From Heterostelium multicystogenum (taxonomy: Eukaryota > Evosea > Eumycetozoa > Acytosteliales > Acytosteliaceae), in contig RCNN01000348.1 of assembly GCA_003667245.1 (NCBI GenBank), positions 1 through 20,456 of the forward strand: DNA of 20,456 nt, read 5' to 3'. Made by a program: the position numbers and the translations under genes. Numbering within the stretch: position 1 is the first letter of the stretch; each line of letters begins with the position of its first letter. Positions 1 to 10,985 of this stretch are shown in pieces. The notes below the pieces were generated by a model that worked only from the letters and a program-made list of their open reading frames with translations, was not told where the DNA came from and ran no database searches.

Positions 1-1851
1 ACATCACCGGCAGCACCCGCGGTGCCTCGGCCAGTGCCCACAGTGTGCTGGACCTGACCGATTCGCGTGTCGAGGCGACCGCAGATGATGGCGTGGGTAT
101 CGAACTGTTCAATTGGCCAGGCCCGTGCGTTCAATACCAGCATCGTTGGTGGAGAGATTGGCGTGAAGATGGGCGTGGATAACGACCCGACTTTGGCCAG
201 CAGCCTGATCCTCGACCGCTCGAGCGTCGAGGGCAAGACCGGTTCGGCGATTCAGGTCGGCTCGTTCCGGCCCGGGGAATCCACCCTTGCTGATATTCAT
301 GTACCAATGGCTCCACGCTGACCGGCGCAAAACGGTGTGCTGCTGGAAGTCATGAACGGCGCCACCGCCAACATGAACGTCGACCGCAGCTTCCTGGTCG
401 GTGACGTGGTGGTCGAAGACGGCAGCACCGCCAGGGTGCAGCTCAACAATGGCTCCTGGCTCACCGGCAAACTGCAGAACGTCGCCGAGTTGAGCGTCAA
501 TTCAAGCGTCCCACTGGATGCTGGTGGATGACAGTTCAGTCGGCGACTTGATCATGGGCGGCGGCACCGTGCACTTTGCGGCGCCGATGAGTTCTTCCAG
601 TTGGACGTCAACAGCCTGTCGGTGACGGCAGCTATGTGATGCACACCCGACTTCAGCACCGGCCAGACCGACCTTGCTCATCACGTCAACGGGGTTGCCA
701 CGGGCAACCACAAGCCTGCTGTTGGCGGCGACCGGCTCCGAGTTGGCGAGTGCCTTGCCGATTCGTGTGGTGCACACCGAAGGTGGCGATGCGCACTTTC
801 TCGCTGGACGGCGACACCGTGGATGTGGGCGCCTAATTCCTACGGCTGAAGAGAGAAGACACCGACTGGTACCTGATCTAACTCCTAACGTTGGCACCAG
901 CAACAGCACCAAAACCGTAATGGCGTTGTTCCAACACGGCCCCCACCGTGCTGTACGGCGAGATGTCCCTGCTGCGTACCCGCATGGGTGAACTGCGTTT
1001 CAGCGACGCGCCAGAGCAACGGGTTCTGGATTGCGTGGCTAACGGCAACAAATACGAGGTAGCCGGGAACAAGGAACGGTGGTGGGCTACACGCTACCGC
1101 AGCCAGACCAGCGTGGCCTGAGCCTGGGGGCCGGACTGCGCCATTGGTCGGGCGGAGATGGCCAGTGGATGGCCGGTGTCATGGCGGGTCACAGCACGTC
1201 CCCGACATCAGCGCCAACACTTCCGGCAGCGGCCAAGGTCAACAGCTACTACCTGGGGGGTATGCCACCTGGAATTCGACGACGTGACGAGCGGGCTGTA
1301 CTTCGACGACCGGCGTGGTCAAGCTCAACCGCTTGCACAAAGAGGTCAATGTGACCATGAGCGACGGCAAGCGTGCAAAGGGCAACTACACGCAGAATGC
1401 CGTGAGCGCGATCGGCGGAAGTCGGCCGGCATATCAAGCTCGACGATGGTTACTTTGTAGAGACCGTACTCGCAACTGAGCACAGCGATTATCCAGGCGC
1501 AAAGTTACGAGCTGGACAATGGCCTGCAGGCCAAGGGTGATCGCACCGCCTCCGTGGTGGGCAAGCTCGGCGTGACAGGTGGCAAGAATATCCAGCTGGA
1601 GAGCGGCGGGGTGCTGCAGCCCTACCTGCGTACAGCGTTGGCCCATGAGTTTCAACCACAGCAAACAAGGTCAAAGGTGAACGACCAGCGCTTCAACAAC
1701 GATGTGTTTCGGTTCGCGTATTGAAGTGGCAGCGGGCGTGGCGATGTCGGTGTCGAAGAACGTCAAGCTGCACGCTGATGTGGAACATGCCCAAGGCAAG
1801 AAGGTGGATCAGCCGTGGGGGGTGAATGTGGGAGTGCGTTACGATTTCTAA
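1..1851 (+). CDS. Pertactin-like autotransporter, 3' part (frame-disrupted)
   Basis: This is the C-terminal part of a type V secreted protein whose start lies before the window. From 1 to about 830 the reading frames give a beta-helix-like passenger rich in G, S, T, N and V, with pertactin-style short repeats such as GSTARVQLNNGSWLTG. An autochaperone-like stretch (DFSTGQTDLLITSTG) is encoded near 650-690. From about 1010 to 1848 the frames spell a transmembrane beta-barrel: RGLSLGAGLRHWSGGDGQW, then VMAGHSTS, a GGYATW-like turn, and a final strand GVNVGVRYDF. The terminal Phe before TAA (1849-1851) is the usual outer-membrane assembly signal. Indels switch the frame many times, for example near 110, 300, 520, 830, 1250 and 1640. 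They look like sequence errors, because each frame resumes the same family sequence. The passenger ligand is unknown. It is convergent with the next gene and shares its terminator. Confidence 0.85.
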
Positions 1852-1870
1852 GAAAGAGGGGTAAAAAGAA

Positions 1871-1898
1871 AAAAGGAAGCCGAGGCTTCCTTTTTTTT
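1871..1898. terminator. Bidirectional intrinsic terminator
   Basis: The stem GGAAGC (1875-1880) and GCTTCC (1885-1890) closes a CGAG tetraloop. It is preceded by an A-tract and followed by eight T residues (1891-1898), so it has a U-tract on either strand. It lies 23 bases after the autotransporter stop and 54 bases after the stop of the convergent gene, so it can end both transcripts. Confidence 0.85.
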
Positions 1899-1951
1899 GT
1901 GGTGGGTTTTTGGGAGTTAAATAAGTCTGTCCCGGTTGTTTTTAGCTCTTA

Positions 1952-4900
1952 CTAAAGCAGCCTGAACACCATGCCGCCAGAGGTGTTCCTTCCTTGAGCG
2001 TCCCCCAATGTTTGCAACGGTCCAACTGCTCGCTCTACATAGTTGTACCAAAGCAGAGGCCATTAAAGTAGCACATCCCATAGTTTGATGCTACGAGCTG
2101 GAGGGTTCATACACCTGATTTATCCTGTAAATGGTAAAGGGTGGTCCTCCTACTGAGTTCATCCAACTTACTACTTGAGCTTGTCTGGTTTGTAGTGTTT
2201 CGTTGGCGAGCAGTTTCATAAACATTTGACACGGCGACGGCGTACTGTCTTGACGTCCCGTTTCTGTCCGTCGCCTGTAATGACCGCGGAGACCTCATAC
2301 GGTTTCCAATAACCAAACCGGTCGTTGCATTTACTGAAGCAACCGTCGGATTCTGGAGGCATAGGTATACCCAGAGGGACCCACCACTTGCTTACGCCGG
2401 GTTTTGTGTATTGCCTGGGAATCTTGCCCGGTTCTCGGCCAGTTGATCTTGACGCATAACCGTTCAGGACCATTTGACTCTGATCAATCCTCAGTGAAGT
2501 AATAACCCTGTAAGTCGCAGTGGGGAAACGTAATGGCCGTGGATTCAACGCTGCTGCCATCAAACGTTACCTTACACGTTACGTGTTGATGGTGCCTGTT
2601 GTTAGGCAGCCCGTCCAGCCATGTGCGCAGTACCGCCTTGTTCACCAAACCGGTCGATACTTCTCCCGCCAGCAGGCTTGTAGTTTTGTCAGCACATTCA
2701 ATGGCGCGCTGCCCGCCCTGGTCAGTTGCACCCCAGACCTTCTGGCCCGTGTGGCGGCCAAAGGCCAAGGGGCAACACTCAAGGTGGCATTGGTGTTGAA
2801 GTTATTGAGGTTCAACTCACCCGCCTGTAGGGACGCCATTGATCAGCGGCCGAGGCAGCGCCGAGGACGGAACACGGTTTGACGGTCAGCTTCTGTGTCT
2901 CTGACGGGACAGTAGTCGTCCCTATCGTCGCCCATATAACGGAGCTCGATCAATTTGCCCGGCTGTTGGCGAGGATGTCCCGGCTGATCTGAAAGTCGAC
3001 GCGCTTACTGGTGTTACCGTTCTGCGCCGGGATGGTCGCATGGTGCCGTTCGGGTAAATCCACTCGAGGGCGATACTGTGGGCCGCGGTCATTTCGTTTA
3101 TAGGCCACCGCCACATAGGCGTTGGTTCTGCCAGTCCTGTGGGTCGATGGTCAAGGTCGCGCCTTGCAAGATTGGCAAAGGCCGGCGCGCGCAATGTGGC
3201 GGGGATCGACTGGAATGATATTGCTCGCGTACACACCAAACAATACTGCGGTGTTTTTTATCAGTGCTTTTCGGCCAGGCTGACCCAGAAGCGAATGGTC
3301 AGGTGCGACTCGTTCCTGAGGCCTTGCAGCTCCGCCAAACGGTATTGGTTGCGAGACCACCCAGGGGTGGCGCTTTCTCCAACAGGGGCGGCGATAAAAG
3401 TGTCCAGGTTGAACGCACTGCGTCGGTGTTGGTACCCGTGTATTGCAGCCACATGAACTGCTCTTCAAAGGCCAAAGGCCAGGCCGCCACACGGATGCGG
3501 GCTTGAGCAACAAGCTCGTTCGTCGGCAGGATCACGCTGTTGCCGACCCGTCGATGGTTGGTGTGGGTACCCACTCAACGGCAGCAGGTCCAGGTTCAGA
3601 ATATCCGAGTCATGGGGAAACCCGCTGCGGGTAAAACTGTATTGCACACTGATGCGGTTACGCTCGTTGCGAATGCCCTTGGCAATGGTACGGGCCTCTA
3701 TCGCACGCTAACTTCAATTGGTGTCGGGTTGCCCCAACCCGTTTCGACGGTGCTGCCAGCAGATCGGCCGTCACCCATTTCACCGAAAACGATTCGCTCT
3801 CGCGCATGCGCCGGTATTTCACCAGCACCGTTGCACCCGATTGAGCCGCCAGCGGGTCAAGCCGGTCAGGGTACTGCTCGGCTTCCACGACTTCAGGCGC
3901 ATCCAGTTCCACGCCACGGCCCACGGTCAGGAAGGGTTGTAAACGAGCGCAAGGTGAGTTTGGGCAGCGGGGTTTCGCGTTCCAGGCTGTAGGTGATGCG
4001 CAGTTGGGCCATCGAAGTTGTTATCCAGCACTGCACGGCTGACCTGCAGTACCAGTGGCTGGCCTTGTGTCGCACCGTTGATCGTCACCGAACCGCTGGC
4101 GGAACCGCCTGTGCCCGTGCCCACAATGTTCCATTGGATATGGTCGCGGCTCCTGGTTGCCGTATAGGGTAGCGTCAGCAGCACGCTGTCGCCCACTACG
4201 TCAACCGGGTCAACGTTGTCGTCAATCGCGCCCTGCAGGGTGGGGGCAGGCATGGTTTCGAGGCGTTCGTCGATGCGTACTGTCAGCAACCCGGGATTTG
4301 CGTTCAATCAGCGCACCGTAGGCATGCAACTGGGCATCCGCGCCGTCGTCGACCAAGTAATACACTGCGACGTCACCCAGCCCCTTGAATTGTTGAAGCG
4401 CTTCACTGGGCACGCGGCGAGTGCCGCCCTGGTCTCCGGCCAGTTGCGGGTCGGAATAGATTATTCCGCCGCCCCCTGGAACGATTTGCTCGATGACCAG
4501 GGTTTCCAGCGAGTCGTAAGCGTGAGGCTGGTACGGCGGGATGCTGATAAACGCATCATCGTCCGGATTGATCAGGCCCAGCTCGCTCGGGGTCACGGTC
4601 ACTGCCGGCATCGAGGTCGGTGTGCCCACCACCGTCACGGTGACACTGCCAGACTGCCGAGGTGCCCACCGGCGGCGGTGTGCCAGACGAATGAAGCCCT
4701 GAACGAGCCGCCGATGACGCGCCTCGATCAAATCGCCGTCCACCGGGAAGATCTCTTCCCGACCGTTCCTGACTTCGACAGGATCAAGCACCAGTTCTTC
4801 AATCGTGCCGTCCGCCAGTGTGGCCGTCAGGGTAATCGTGACCTGGTTTGGGGGCAGCGGGGCCGGTGTCACCCGTGGGGTCTGCAACAGGATTTCGAAC

Positions 4901-5827
4901 AGTGAATTACTCTGCGTGTCGTAGTCGATCTGCCGGCTTTCCGCGTCATCCACCAGGAAAAACGGCGCGCTCATCAAGCTGGGGTCCAGTTCGGCGATCA
5001 GCCCATACGGCTTGGAGTACTGGTATTTTTCCCCTGAGTAATTCTGAACCACATCGAACACCCTGAAGCGCAGGGTGAGTGCACCGTTGAGGCCGCCCTT
5101 GAGAATATTTTCCTGGCTGATAAATACCCTGATCGGCTGGAACCGCCAGCCTCGGCGGCCGTGACCAGGTGCCTGATCTCAATTCCGTCCCAATAGAACT
5201 CAATGGTGTCGTTCTTGCGCACGTTCGGATAGGGCGCAATCACGGCGTATAACCCGCGACTGATCGTGTCCATGTTGATCGTGCTGCTTTCGGGCAAGCC
5301 GTCGACACTCAGGCTGAGTTTACTGTGCCATTTGTCGTCACCATTGTTCTCTATCCCGCCGGGACGGGTGGTCTTGATCAATATGCTTTGCGGCGGCGAA
5401 GTGCTTTCCTGGCCGCTGCCTGCGCGCAGTACCCGCGCGCGCACTTGCACTTCACCTTCAGGCATGCGTTCGGCGATGACGTACAGGGCATAACGATCCT
5501 GGTCGTTCTCGACGATACCATGGGCCAGAAGATCGTTGTTGAGGTACAACTCAAAGACGTCGAGATGCCCCAGGTGTGCCATTTTTCCAGCAGGAAATAC
5601 GCATAGGGCTGAACATGCCGAATGCCCAGGCCATAGGCGTAAGGTTCATCGGGATACCGGTCAAGGGAGACCGGCGGAAACGCTGAATAGGGCGGGGCCA
5701 GGTCTTCAGCTGTGATTACCGGCAGGGGCGCGGGCTCAAGGAGGGCCAGGGGGCTGTCGGAAACAGGTACACCTGGGTCCTCAATGACCGAGGCATTGTC
5801 ATCGGGGTCGATCGGTTGGTTGGGCAT
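1952..5827 (-). CDS. Giant multi-Ig-like protein A with BIG2-like C-terminus (frame-disrupted)
   Basis: About 1290 residues once frames are followed; function unknown. ATG at 5827-5825 follows an AAGGAG site. The N-terminus (MPNQPIDPDD) has no Sec or Tat signal. It carries the GLGIRHV and RAGSGQESTSP motifs shared with paralogue B. A series of beta-rich Ig-like units follows, several with a central Trp: IEFYWDG near 5200, IQWNIVGTG near 4125, SVKW near 3775, ALEWIYPNG near 3065. After TCKVTFDG (about 2565) the protein departs from B. Merged frames give VLNGYA, then NPTVASVNAT, TGLVIGNR, TATDRNGTS and YAVAVSNVY, the pattern of a BIG2-type Ig domain. A tail of about 90 residues follows (QAQVVSWMNSVGGPP, GPLQTLGDAQGRNTSGG) and ends at TAG 1954-1952. 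At least a dozen one-base indels break the frame. It may be transcribed with the LysE-type gene upstream, as no terminator lies between. Function and location are not evident. Confidence 0.75.
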
Positions 5828-5835
5828 GCTGACCA

Positions 5836-5841
5836 CTCCTT
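5836..5841 (-). promoter_or_regulatory. Ribosome binding site of protein A
   Basis: On the minus strand AAGGAG lies 8 bases before the ATG at 5827. It fixes the start at MPNQPIDP instead of the longer in-frame ATG at 5881. Confidence 0.75.
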
Positions 5842-5882
5842 GCTGGAAGTCACGCACAGCGCTGGCTGTGCATATAGGCAAG

Positions 5883-5943
5883 GGAAATCAAACACCCGCA
5901 GCCCCGATAGCGGATAGCTGTGAAAACTGACAGTGCCGACGAA
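5883..5943 (-). promoter_or_regulatory. Conserved upstream block of protein A with CTGT-N8-ACAG dyad
   Basis: The stretch between the LysE-type stop and protein A matches the stretch before protein B. Both have ATCAAACACC, about 20 variable bases, then CTGTGARAAYTGACAG and TGCCGACGA. The dyad CTGTGAAAACTGACAG at 5918-5933 has half-sites that agree at 5 of 6 positions and lies about 90 bases before the ATG. Its CTGT-N8-ACAG geometry equals that of a LexA box, but the centre is not the usual alternating AT run. I see no clear -10/-35 pair on the minus strand. Confidence 0.5.
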
Positions 5944-5952
5944 CGGTTGTGT

Positions 5953-6552
5953 CTACACCCAGACGCTCAGCCAGCTTGAGACCAGCAACATCACCGCCAT
6001 GCAGCGGTTGAACCGTTGCATGGCCTTGGGCGAACGAAAACCCGGCTGCTTCCAACCCCAGCAATGCCCACGCGCCGAGGCACGGCAAGGCGATCACAAA
6101 GAACGCCAGCGACAGGTACAGCACATGGCTCTGGCGTTCATCGCCATTGCCGGCAAACACGCTCACCACCGCCAAGGGCCATCATCCAGGTCTTGGGGTT
6201 GACCAGTTGCAGGCTGGCGGCGCCGGCCAGGCCCAAGGGTTTTTGCACGGCAGCCGGGTCGATTGACTCGGCGGGGGCGCTGAAGATCTGCCAGGAAAGG
6301 TAGCTGAGCCAGGCGACCCCCAGCCATTGCATCGCTGCCTGCACCCGGGGCCAGTGCGCAGCGCGACTGGCCAACGCCGGAGCCTACCAGCAGCACAATC
6401 CCCGCCGCCCCCGCGCATGCGCCCAGCACGATAGGCAGTGCGGCTTTGAAGCCATACCGTGCGCTGTTACTCAGCACCAGGATATTGGTGGGCCAGGGGT
6501 GATGGAGGCTACAAAAAGCGAATAACAGGAAGGGCAACAGGGTAGGGAACAT
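5953..6552 (-). CDS. LysE family amino acid/metabolite exporter (frame-disrupted)
   Basis: A small inner-membrane exporter of the LysE/RhtB family, about 199 residues if indels are ignored, which is the normal size. The start ATG at 6552-6550 gives MFPTLLPFLLFAF and follows GGAG (6563-6566) at 10 bases. Recognisable pieces are PTNILVLSNSARYG, LPIVLGACAGAAGIVLLVGS, LGVAWLSYLSWQIFSAP, LQLVNPKTW and YLSLAFFVIALPCLGAW. These cover the family's N-terminal signature and hydrophobic helices. The last helix (MLLVSSWLSVWV) ends at TAG 5955-5953. Frame breaks include one T too many and one C too few in the first 60 bases, an extra T near 6172 and an extra G near 6055. Substrate unknown. An AraC-type regulator that often pairs with such exporters lies upstream beyond protein B. 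Confidence 0.88.
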
Positions 6553-6679
6553 GGTGGGGCGACTCCGTAAGTGGGGCGATGGAGTCGATGGTTGCAGGGG
6601 CGTGGTGGCGTGGTCTGGAAGGTTTGAGCAGGGGCGTGCGGACACGGGCAGGGATAGTGGCGGGAGAGCTATAGGGGAC

Positions 6680-6718
6680 AAAAAAAAGGGACAAGTCCAT
6701 GGTTTAGATGGACCTGTC
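6680..6718 (-). terminator. Intrinsic terminator after protein B
   Basis: On the minus strand GACAGGTCCAT (6718-6708) pairs with ATGGACTTGTC (6700-6690), 11 bases with one G-T pair, around a 7-base loop. CC and eight T residues (down to 6680) follow. It lies 23 bases past the stop of protein B and separates it from the LysE-type gene. Confidence 0.88.
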
Positions 6719-6741
6719 TCGGTTATACCTCGGTTAGTTAA

Positions 6742-9700
6742 TCAATAACGCATGACGTAGAGTCCTTGCGAGTCACTGTCGGTGAAATAAGCTTTTGAAC
6801 CGTTTGGTAGTACTGCAATATTGCCAGATCCAAACCCAATGTCCACGGGTACAGTCGCTATAAGCCTGTCCGTATTTGTGTCAAATATGTTGAAGACCCT
6901 GTACCCTGCCGTATAGACATGAGGAAGTACCGGGTTGACTGCAACCGACCTTCCCCATCCCACCCCAATCACGGTCACCAAACTGTTGGTGTTGGTGTTT
7001 ATTATCGCCAAGCCATCAGCTCTCGCCAAATAGAGGCGAGGGGTGTTGGTACTTAAAGCCATGGGCCCAATCACTCCCTGAATGACAGTTACAACACTAT
7101 TGTTTGCAGTATTGATAACAGTCGTATCAACCGCGTTGAAACCGCCGCCATAGGTCGTAAGATAGGCACGCGTATTATTAGGTGAGCGGGCGATGAAGTA
7201 AGACTGACCCGCTATTTGAGCTATCCGATTGCCGGTGGCGGCGTCGTAAGTATAAGCACCGGTCCTCGAAGTAACATATAGCCGAGTGCCTGCAGTATTG
7301 ATCGCCAAGTCCTGTGCATTTTCGGTGGCATAGGTCGCAACTCTGGCAAAGGAGGTTGTACTGATTACCGCTATGCCGGTGTGGACCAGGTCCAGGTAGA
7401 GTCTTGATCCGTCCGGGTGAATTGCAAGGTGCCCACTGGACTGAATGTCATACGAAGCCGAGTGAATAATGGCGTCCGTTGCTGTGTCGATAACGTAAAT
7501 CGCAGTTCTACCACCCCCGCCAACAGCGACATAAACGCGGCGCCCGTCAGGGGCTGACGACGATCCCCTTGATGAGTGAAGGAGGGTAGGAATAAATGTG
7601 ACCTCTGCTAGCCATGTTCACGGTATAGGTACTTTGCAGGAGCGGGATGGCTTTTGACTCATCGTCACTGCCGTCATAGGTCACTTTGCAGGTCACCGTG
7701 AACGTAGTGTTTTTCCCCAGGCTTGCCAGCCAGCCGCGGGAGACAGCTTGGTTGGTTGATGCCGTTGGCCGCTTGAGCAGCAGTAATGGCGTGTGCCCTC
7801 AGCACCGACAAAGGTTCTACACCTGCCGCCTCCAGCGTGATCCATACGCGTTGACCTTGCTTGCTCAATTCCCATTTGGCTACAGAGGCGTGTGCATCCC
7901 CGGTGAACGCCTGGAGGTCCAGGGTTGTGCCGCTGTTCATGTTATTGATTCGCGGTTGTGGCGGTCTTCCCGCCGGGATCCTGGCCACTGTCAATACCTG
8001 CGTTTCTGAAGGCACCGGGCTGCCATTGATGGTGGCGACATAGCGCAACTCAATGGTTTTGCCGACGCTGTCTGCCAGCACTTCATTGGTAATGACGAAA
8101 TCCACACGACCGCCGTCCAGGCCGTCCTTGGCGCCAATATCCGCAACACCGCCATCCGGGAAAATCCATTGCAACTGGATGGAATGGCTTGGATTCATGC
8201 CGCCATACGCCACCGTGACACTGGCGTTGTCTACGTGGTCCAGCGGCTGAATGGTCAGCGTTGCCCCGGGCTGGTCGTTGAACCGTGGGTGCGGCAGCAC
8301 GGCGGGCAGGGTTTGCACACGGTGTTCACGCACGCCAAACAGCACGGCGGTGTTTCTTGTCGGGGCTTTCTGCCAGGCTGACCCAGAAGCGGATGGTCAG
8401 GTGCGAGCCATCCATCAAGCGCTGCAGTTTGTCCACTGGCGCGGGTGGCGAGATACCGTTGGCGGCACCGTTTTCCGGTGACCAGGTTGGCGGTGTAGGT
8501 GTCCTCGCGGTACGGGCTGCCGTCGGCAAACGTGCCCTCCCAACTCATCCACATAAACTGCCCGGCATCGATAAACGGCCAGACGGATACACGGGCGCGG
8601 CCTGGTCATTGAGTTTCGACAGGTCGAGCAGGGTGCTGTCGCCAATGCCGTCGATCGTCGGTGTGGGCAGCCCGGTGAGGGGAAGCAGGTGCAGGTCGAC
8701 AGTGTCCGAGGGGTACGGAAAGGCGCCACGGTTGAAGTGGTATTGCACGCTGATCTGGTTGCCACCGGGGCGAATACCCCTGGCGATGGTGCGCGCCGGG
8801 ATGGTCACGAATACTTCGTTGGTTGACGGGTTGCCCAGGGTGTACTCGGTGGCACTGCCCAGCCCGTCGCGGCTCAACCAGTCGACCTTGATCTGGTCGG
8901 TGGCCTGCATCGGCCGGTATCTCACGATGACCTTGGCGCGCTCAATGCGGCCAGGGGGTTGAGTGCGTCGGGGAACAGGGTGGCGCCGTCGATAACCGGA
9001 CGCTCCAGTTGCACGCCGCGGCCCACGGTCAGGTTGAGCACCTCGGAGCGCAATACCAGGCGTGGCGGCCGCTGCGTTCGAGGCTATAGGTAATGCGCAG
9101 GCTGCCATTATTGTTGTTGTCGAGGATCGCGCGGCTCACCGGGAAAACCAGGGGCTTGCCTGCCGTGCCGCCGTTGATGCGCACAACGCCGCTGGCCGAG
9201 CCGTCAAGGCCGGAGCCGATGGCGTTCCAGTGGATCAGGTCACCTTCTTCGGTCTGCCCGTGCGGGGCGGGCAAGGTCAGGGGCAGGGTCAGCAGCAAGG
9301 TGGGCGTGGTCACATGGCTGGGGTCGATGTTGTTGCCCAGGGCGCCTTCCAGGTGTGCAGTCGGCATGTTGCCGATGCGCTCACCCACGTGGGCGAACAG
9401 CTCGCGGGACTTGCGAGTGGTCAATGCGTTGCCGTCCAGGACGTGGCCGGCGCCATCGTTGACCAGGTAATAAAATGCGATGTCGCCCACGCCTTCAAAC
9501 TGTTTCAGGTTCTCTTTGCTGACGTAGCGCGTGCCGCCCTGGGCGCCCGCCAGTTTGTTCTTCCACGTAGTCTTCGCCGCCGCCGCCAGGACGGATATGT
9601 TCAATCACCAGGGTTTCCAGCCAGTCCGGGTTGTGGGGTTCGTAGAAGGGGATCTGCACGGTGATGTCCTGATCGGGCTCGATCAGCCCCACCTCGATCG

Positions 9701-10935
9701 GTGCGACCGTCACTGCCGGCATCGCCACCGGCGTGCCCACCACACTGACGGAGGTACTGCCGGATTGCTCCACGCGGCCGTCGTTTTTCAGCCACTGGAA
9801 CGAGACCCGGAAGGACCCGCCCACCAGTTGTTCGATAATCTCGCGGTCGACGGTGACAAATTCAACGCTGAGGTTTCTGTCCACCACCGGGGCCAAGGGG
9901 AACACCTGGGTCGAACCGTCGCCCAGGGTACCGAACAAGGTCACCGCCAATTGGTGCCGCGGCAGCGGCGCCGGGGTTTGCCGAGGCACCGTCACCAGCA
10001 CTTCGAAGGTTGCCTCGCTCTGGGTAATCGAAGTCGATCTGGGTCGCCTCTTCGCCATCCACCAGGAAGATCGGTGCAAAAAGCAGGTTCGGATCCAGCT
10101 CGCTGTCCAGGAAGTAGGGTTTGGAATACTGGTACTTATCCCCGGAGAAGTTTTGCACCACGTCCGAGACCCGGAACCGCAGGGTCAGCTTGCCGAAATG
10201 CCCCCCCTGCAAAATGATGTCCCTGGAGACAAAGACGCGAATCGGCCCTGAACCCGCGACTTCGGCCGGGCTGACGATATGCGTGACTAAAACTCCATCC
10301 CACGACAGCTCGATCTGGTCATTCTGGCGCAGGTTTTCATAGCGCTGGATCAGGCACCAGACCCCGCTGTTGGCATTATCTATATTAACGGTGGAGCCCT
10401 CAGGCAGGCCTTCCACCGTCATCACCAGGCCCGGGTACCATTTGCTGCCGGGGTCGTTATCGCGGCCACCGGGGCGGGTGGTCTTGATCAGGATGGTTTG
10501 CAGCGGCGACGTACTCTCCTGGCCGCTGCCGGCCCGCACTACGCGGCCGTATATCTGGACGTCGCCTTCGGGGATGAATTCTTCGGGGACGAACAAGTCG
10601 TAACGGTCCCGGTCTTCAAGCGCAATATCGGCGGCGACTGCATTGACCAGGTCGTTGAGGTAGAGGGCGTAGAAGTCGTAATTGAAGTTGAACCAGCGTT
10701 CGAAGGTCCACTGGGCAAAGGGGCGCACGTGGCGGATGCCCAGGCCGTAGACCCCTCTTTCAGGATACAGCGTGGCATCCAGCGGGACCGACGGATAGGC
10801 CGACTTGGGTGGGGCGAGGTCTTCGACGCGGCGCGACGCCAGGCCTGACGATGGGTTATGCAGCACGAGGGCGTTGCCGGGCGGGTTGTTGTCGCCCAGC
10901 GGCGCATTATCCGGGGCTATGGGAAAATTGGGCAT
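6742..10935 (-). CDS. Giant multi-Ig-like protein B with C-terminal seven-blade beta-propeller (frame-disrupted)
   Basis: About 1400 residues after following frames; function unknown. ATG at 10935-10933 (MPNFPIAPDN) has an AAGGAA site 8 bases upstream. No signal peptide is seen. The N-terminal 150 residues hold GLGIRHV and RVVRAGSGQESTSP, shared with protein A. Ig-like units follow with a recurring Trp strand: IELSWDG near 10310, FQWLKNDG near 9790, LIHWNAIGSG near 9225, KVDWLSRDG near 8880, LQWIFPDG near 8165. After TCKVTYDG (about 7680) the protein diverges from A and becomes a beta-propeller. It has seven YVTN-like repeats, each hydrophobic-xx-P-(D/N)-G-xx-hydrophobic-Y, and ends at LYVMRY and TGA 6744-6742. 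Frame breaks lie near 10025 (extra T), 9560 (extra A), 9065, 8945, 8590, 8470, 8365, 7735 and 7562 (extra C). The propeller half is lower in GC than the scaffold. It could be a surface or binding protein exported by another route, or cytoplasmic. Confidence 0.78.
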
Positions 10936-10943
10936 GGACAGGC

Positions 10944-10949
10944 TTCCTT
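10944..10949 (-). promoter_or_regulatory. Ribosome binding site of protein B
   Basis: AAGGAA on the minus strand lies 8 bases before the ATG at 10935. It supports that start over the longer open frame reaching to 11208, which runs back into the AraC-type gene. Confidence 0.75.
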
Positions 10950-10985
10950 GAGTGAGGCGCGGCCCTGAGTGGCCGACTGCTGACA

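Noticed and set aside
2216..2218. TGA here as the true end of protein A
   Set aside because: The Arg-rich end it gives is out of the BIG2 pattern. Shifting one base restores TATDRNGTS and YAVAVSNVY, and sensible coding continues to 1952 near the terminator.
1952..2570. C-terminus of protein A as a polymorphic toxin tip
   Set aside because: No nuclease, deaminase or other toxin motif can be seen, and there is no small immunity-like gene downstream. The region fits an Ig-type domain plus a short tail.
5918..5933. Confident LexA box before protein A
   Set aside because: The CTGT-N8-ACAG spacing fits, but the centre GAAAACTG lacks the alternating AT core. Kept only as an unnamed dyad.
9062..10848. 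Several plus-strand open frames of about 200 codons opposite protein B
   Set aside because: They mirror frames of protein B, change with its indels and contain no domain pattern. The paralogous alignment with protein A supports the minus strand.
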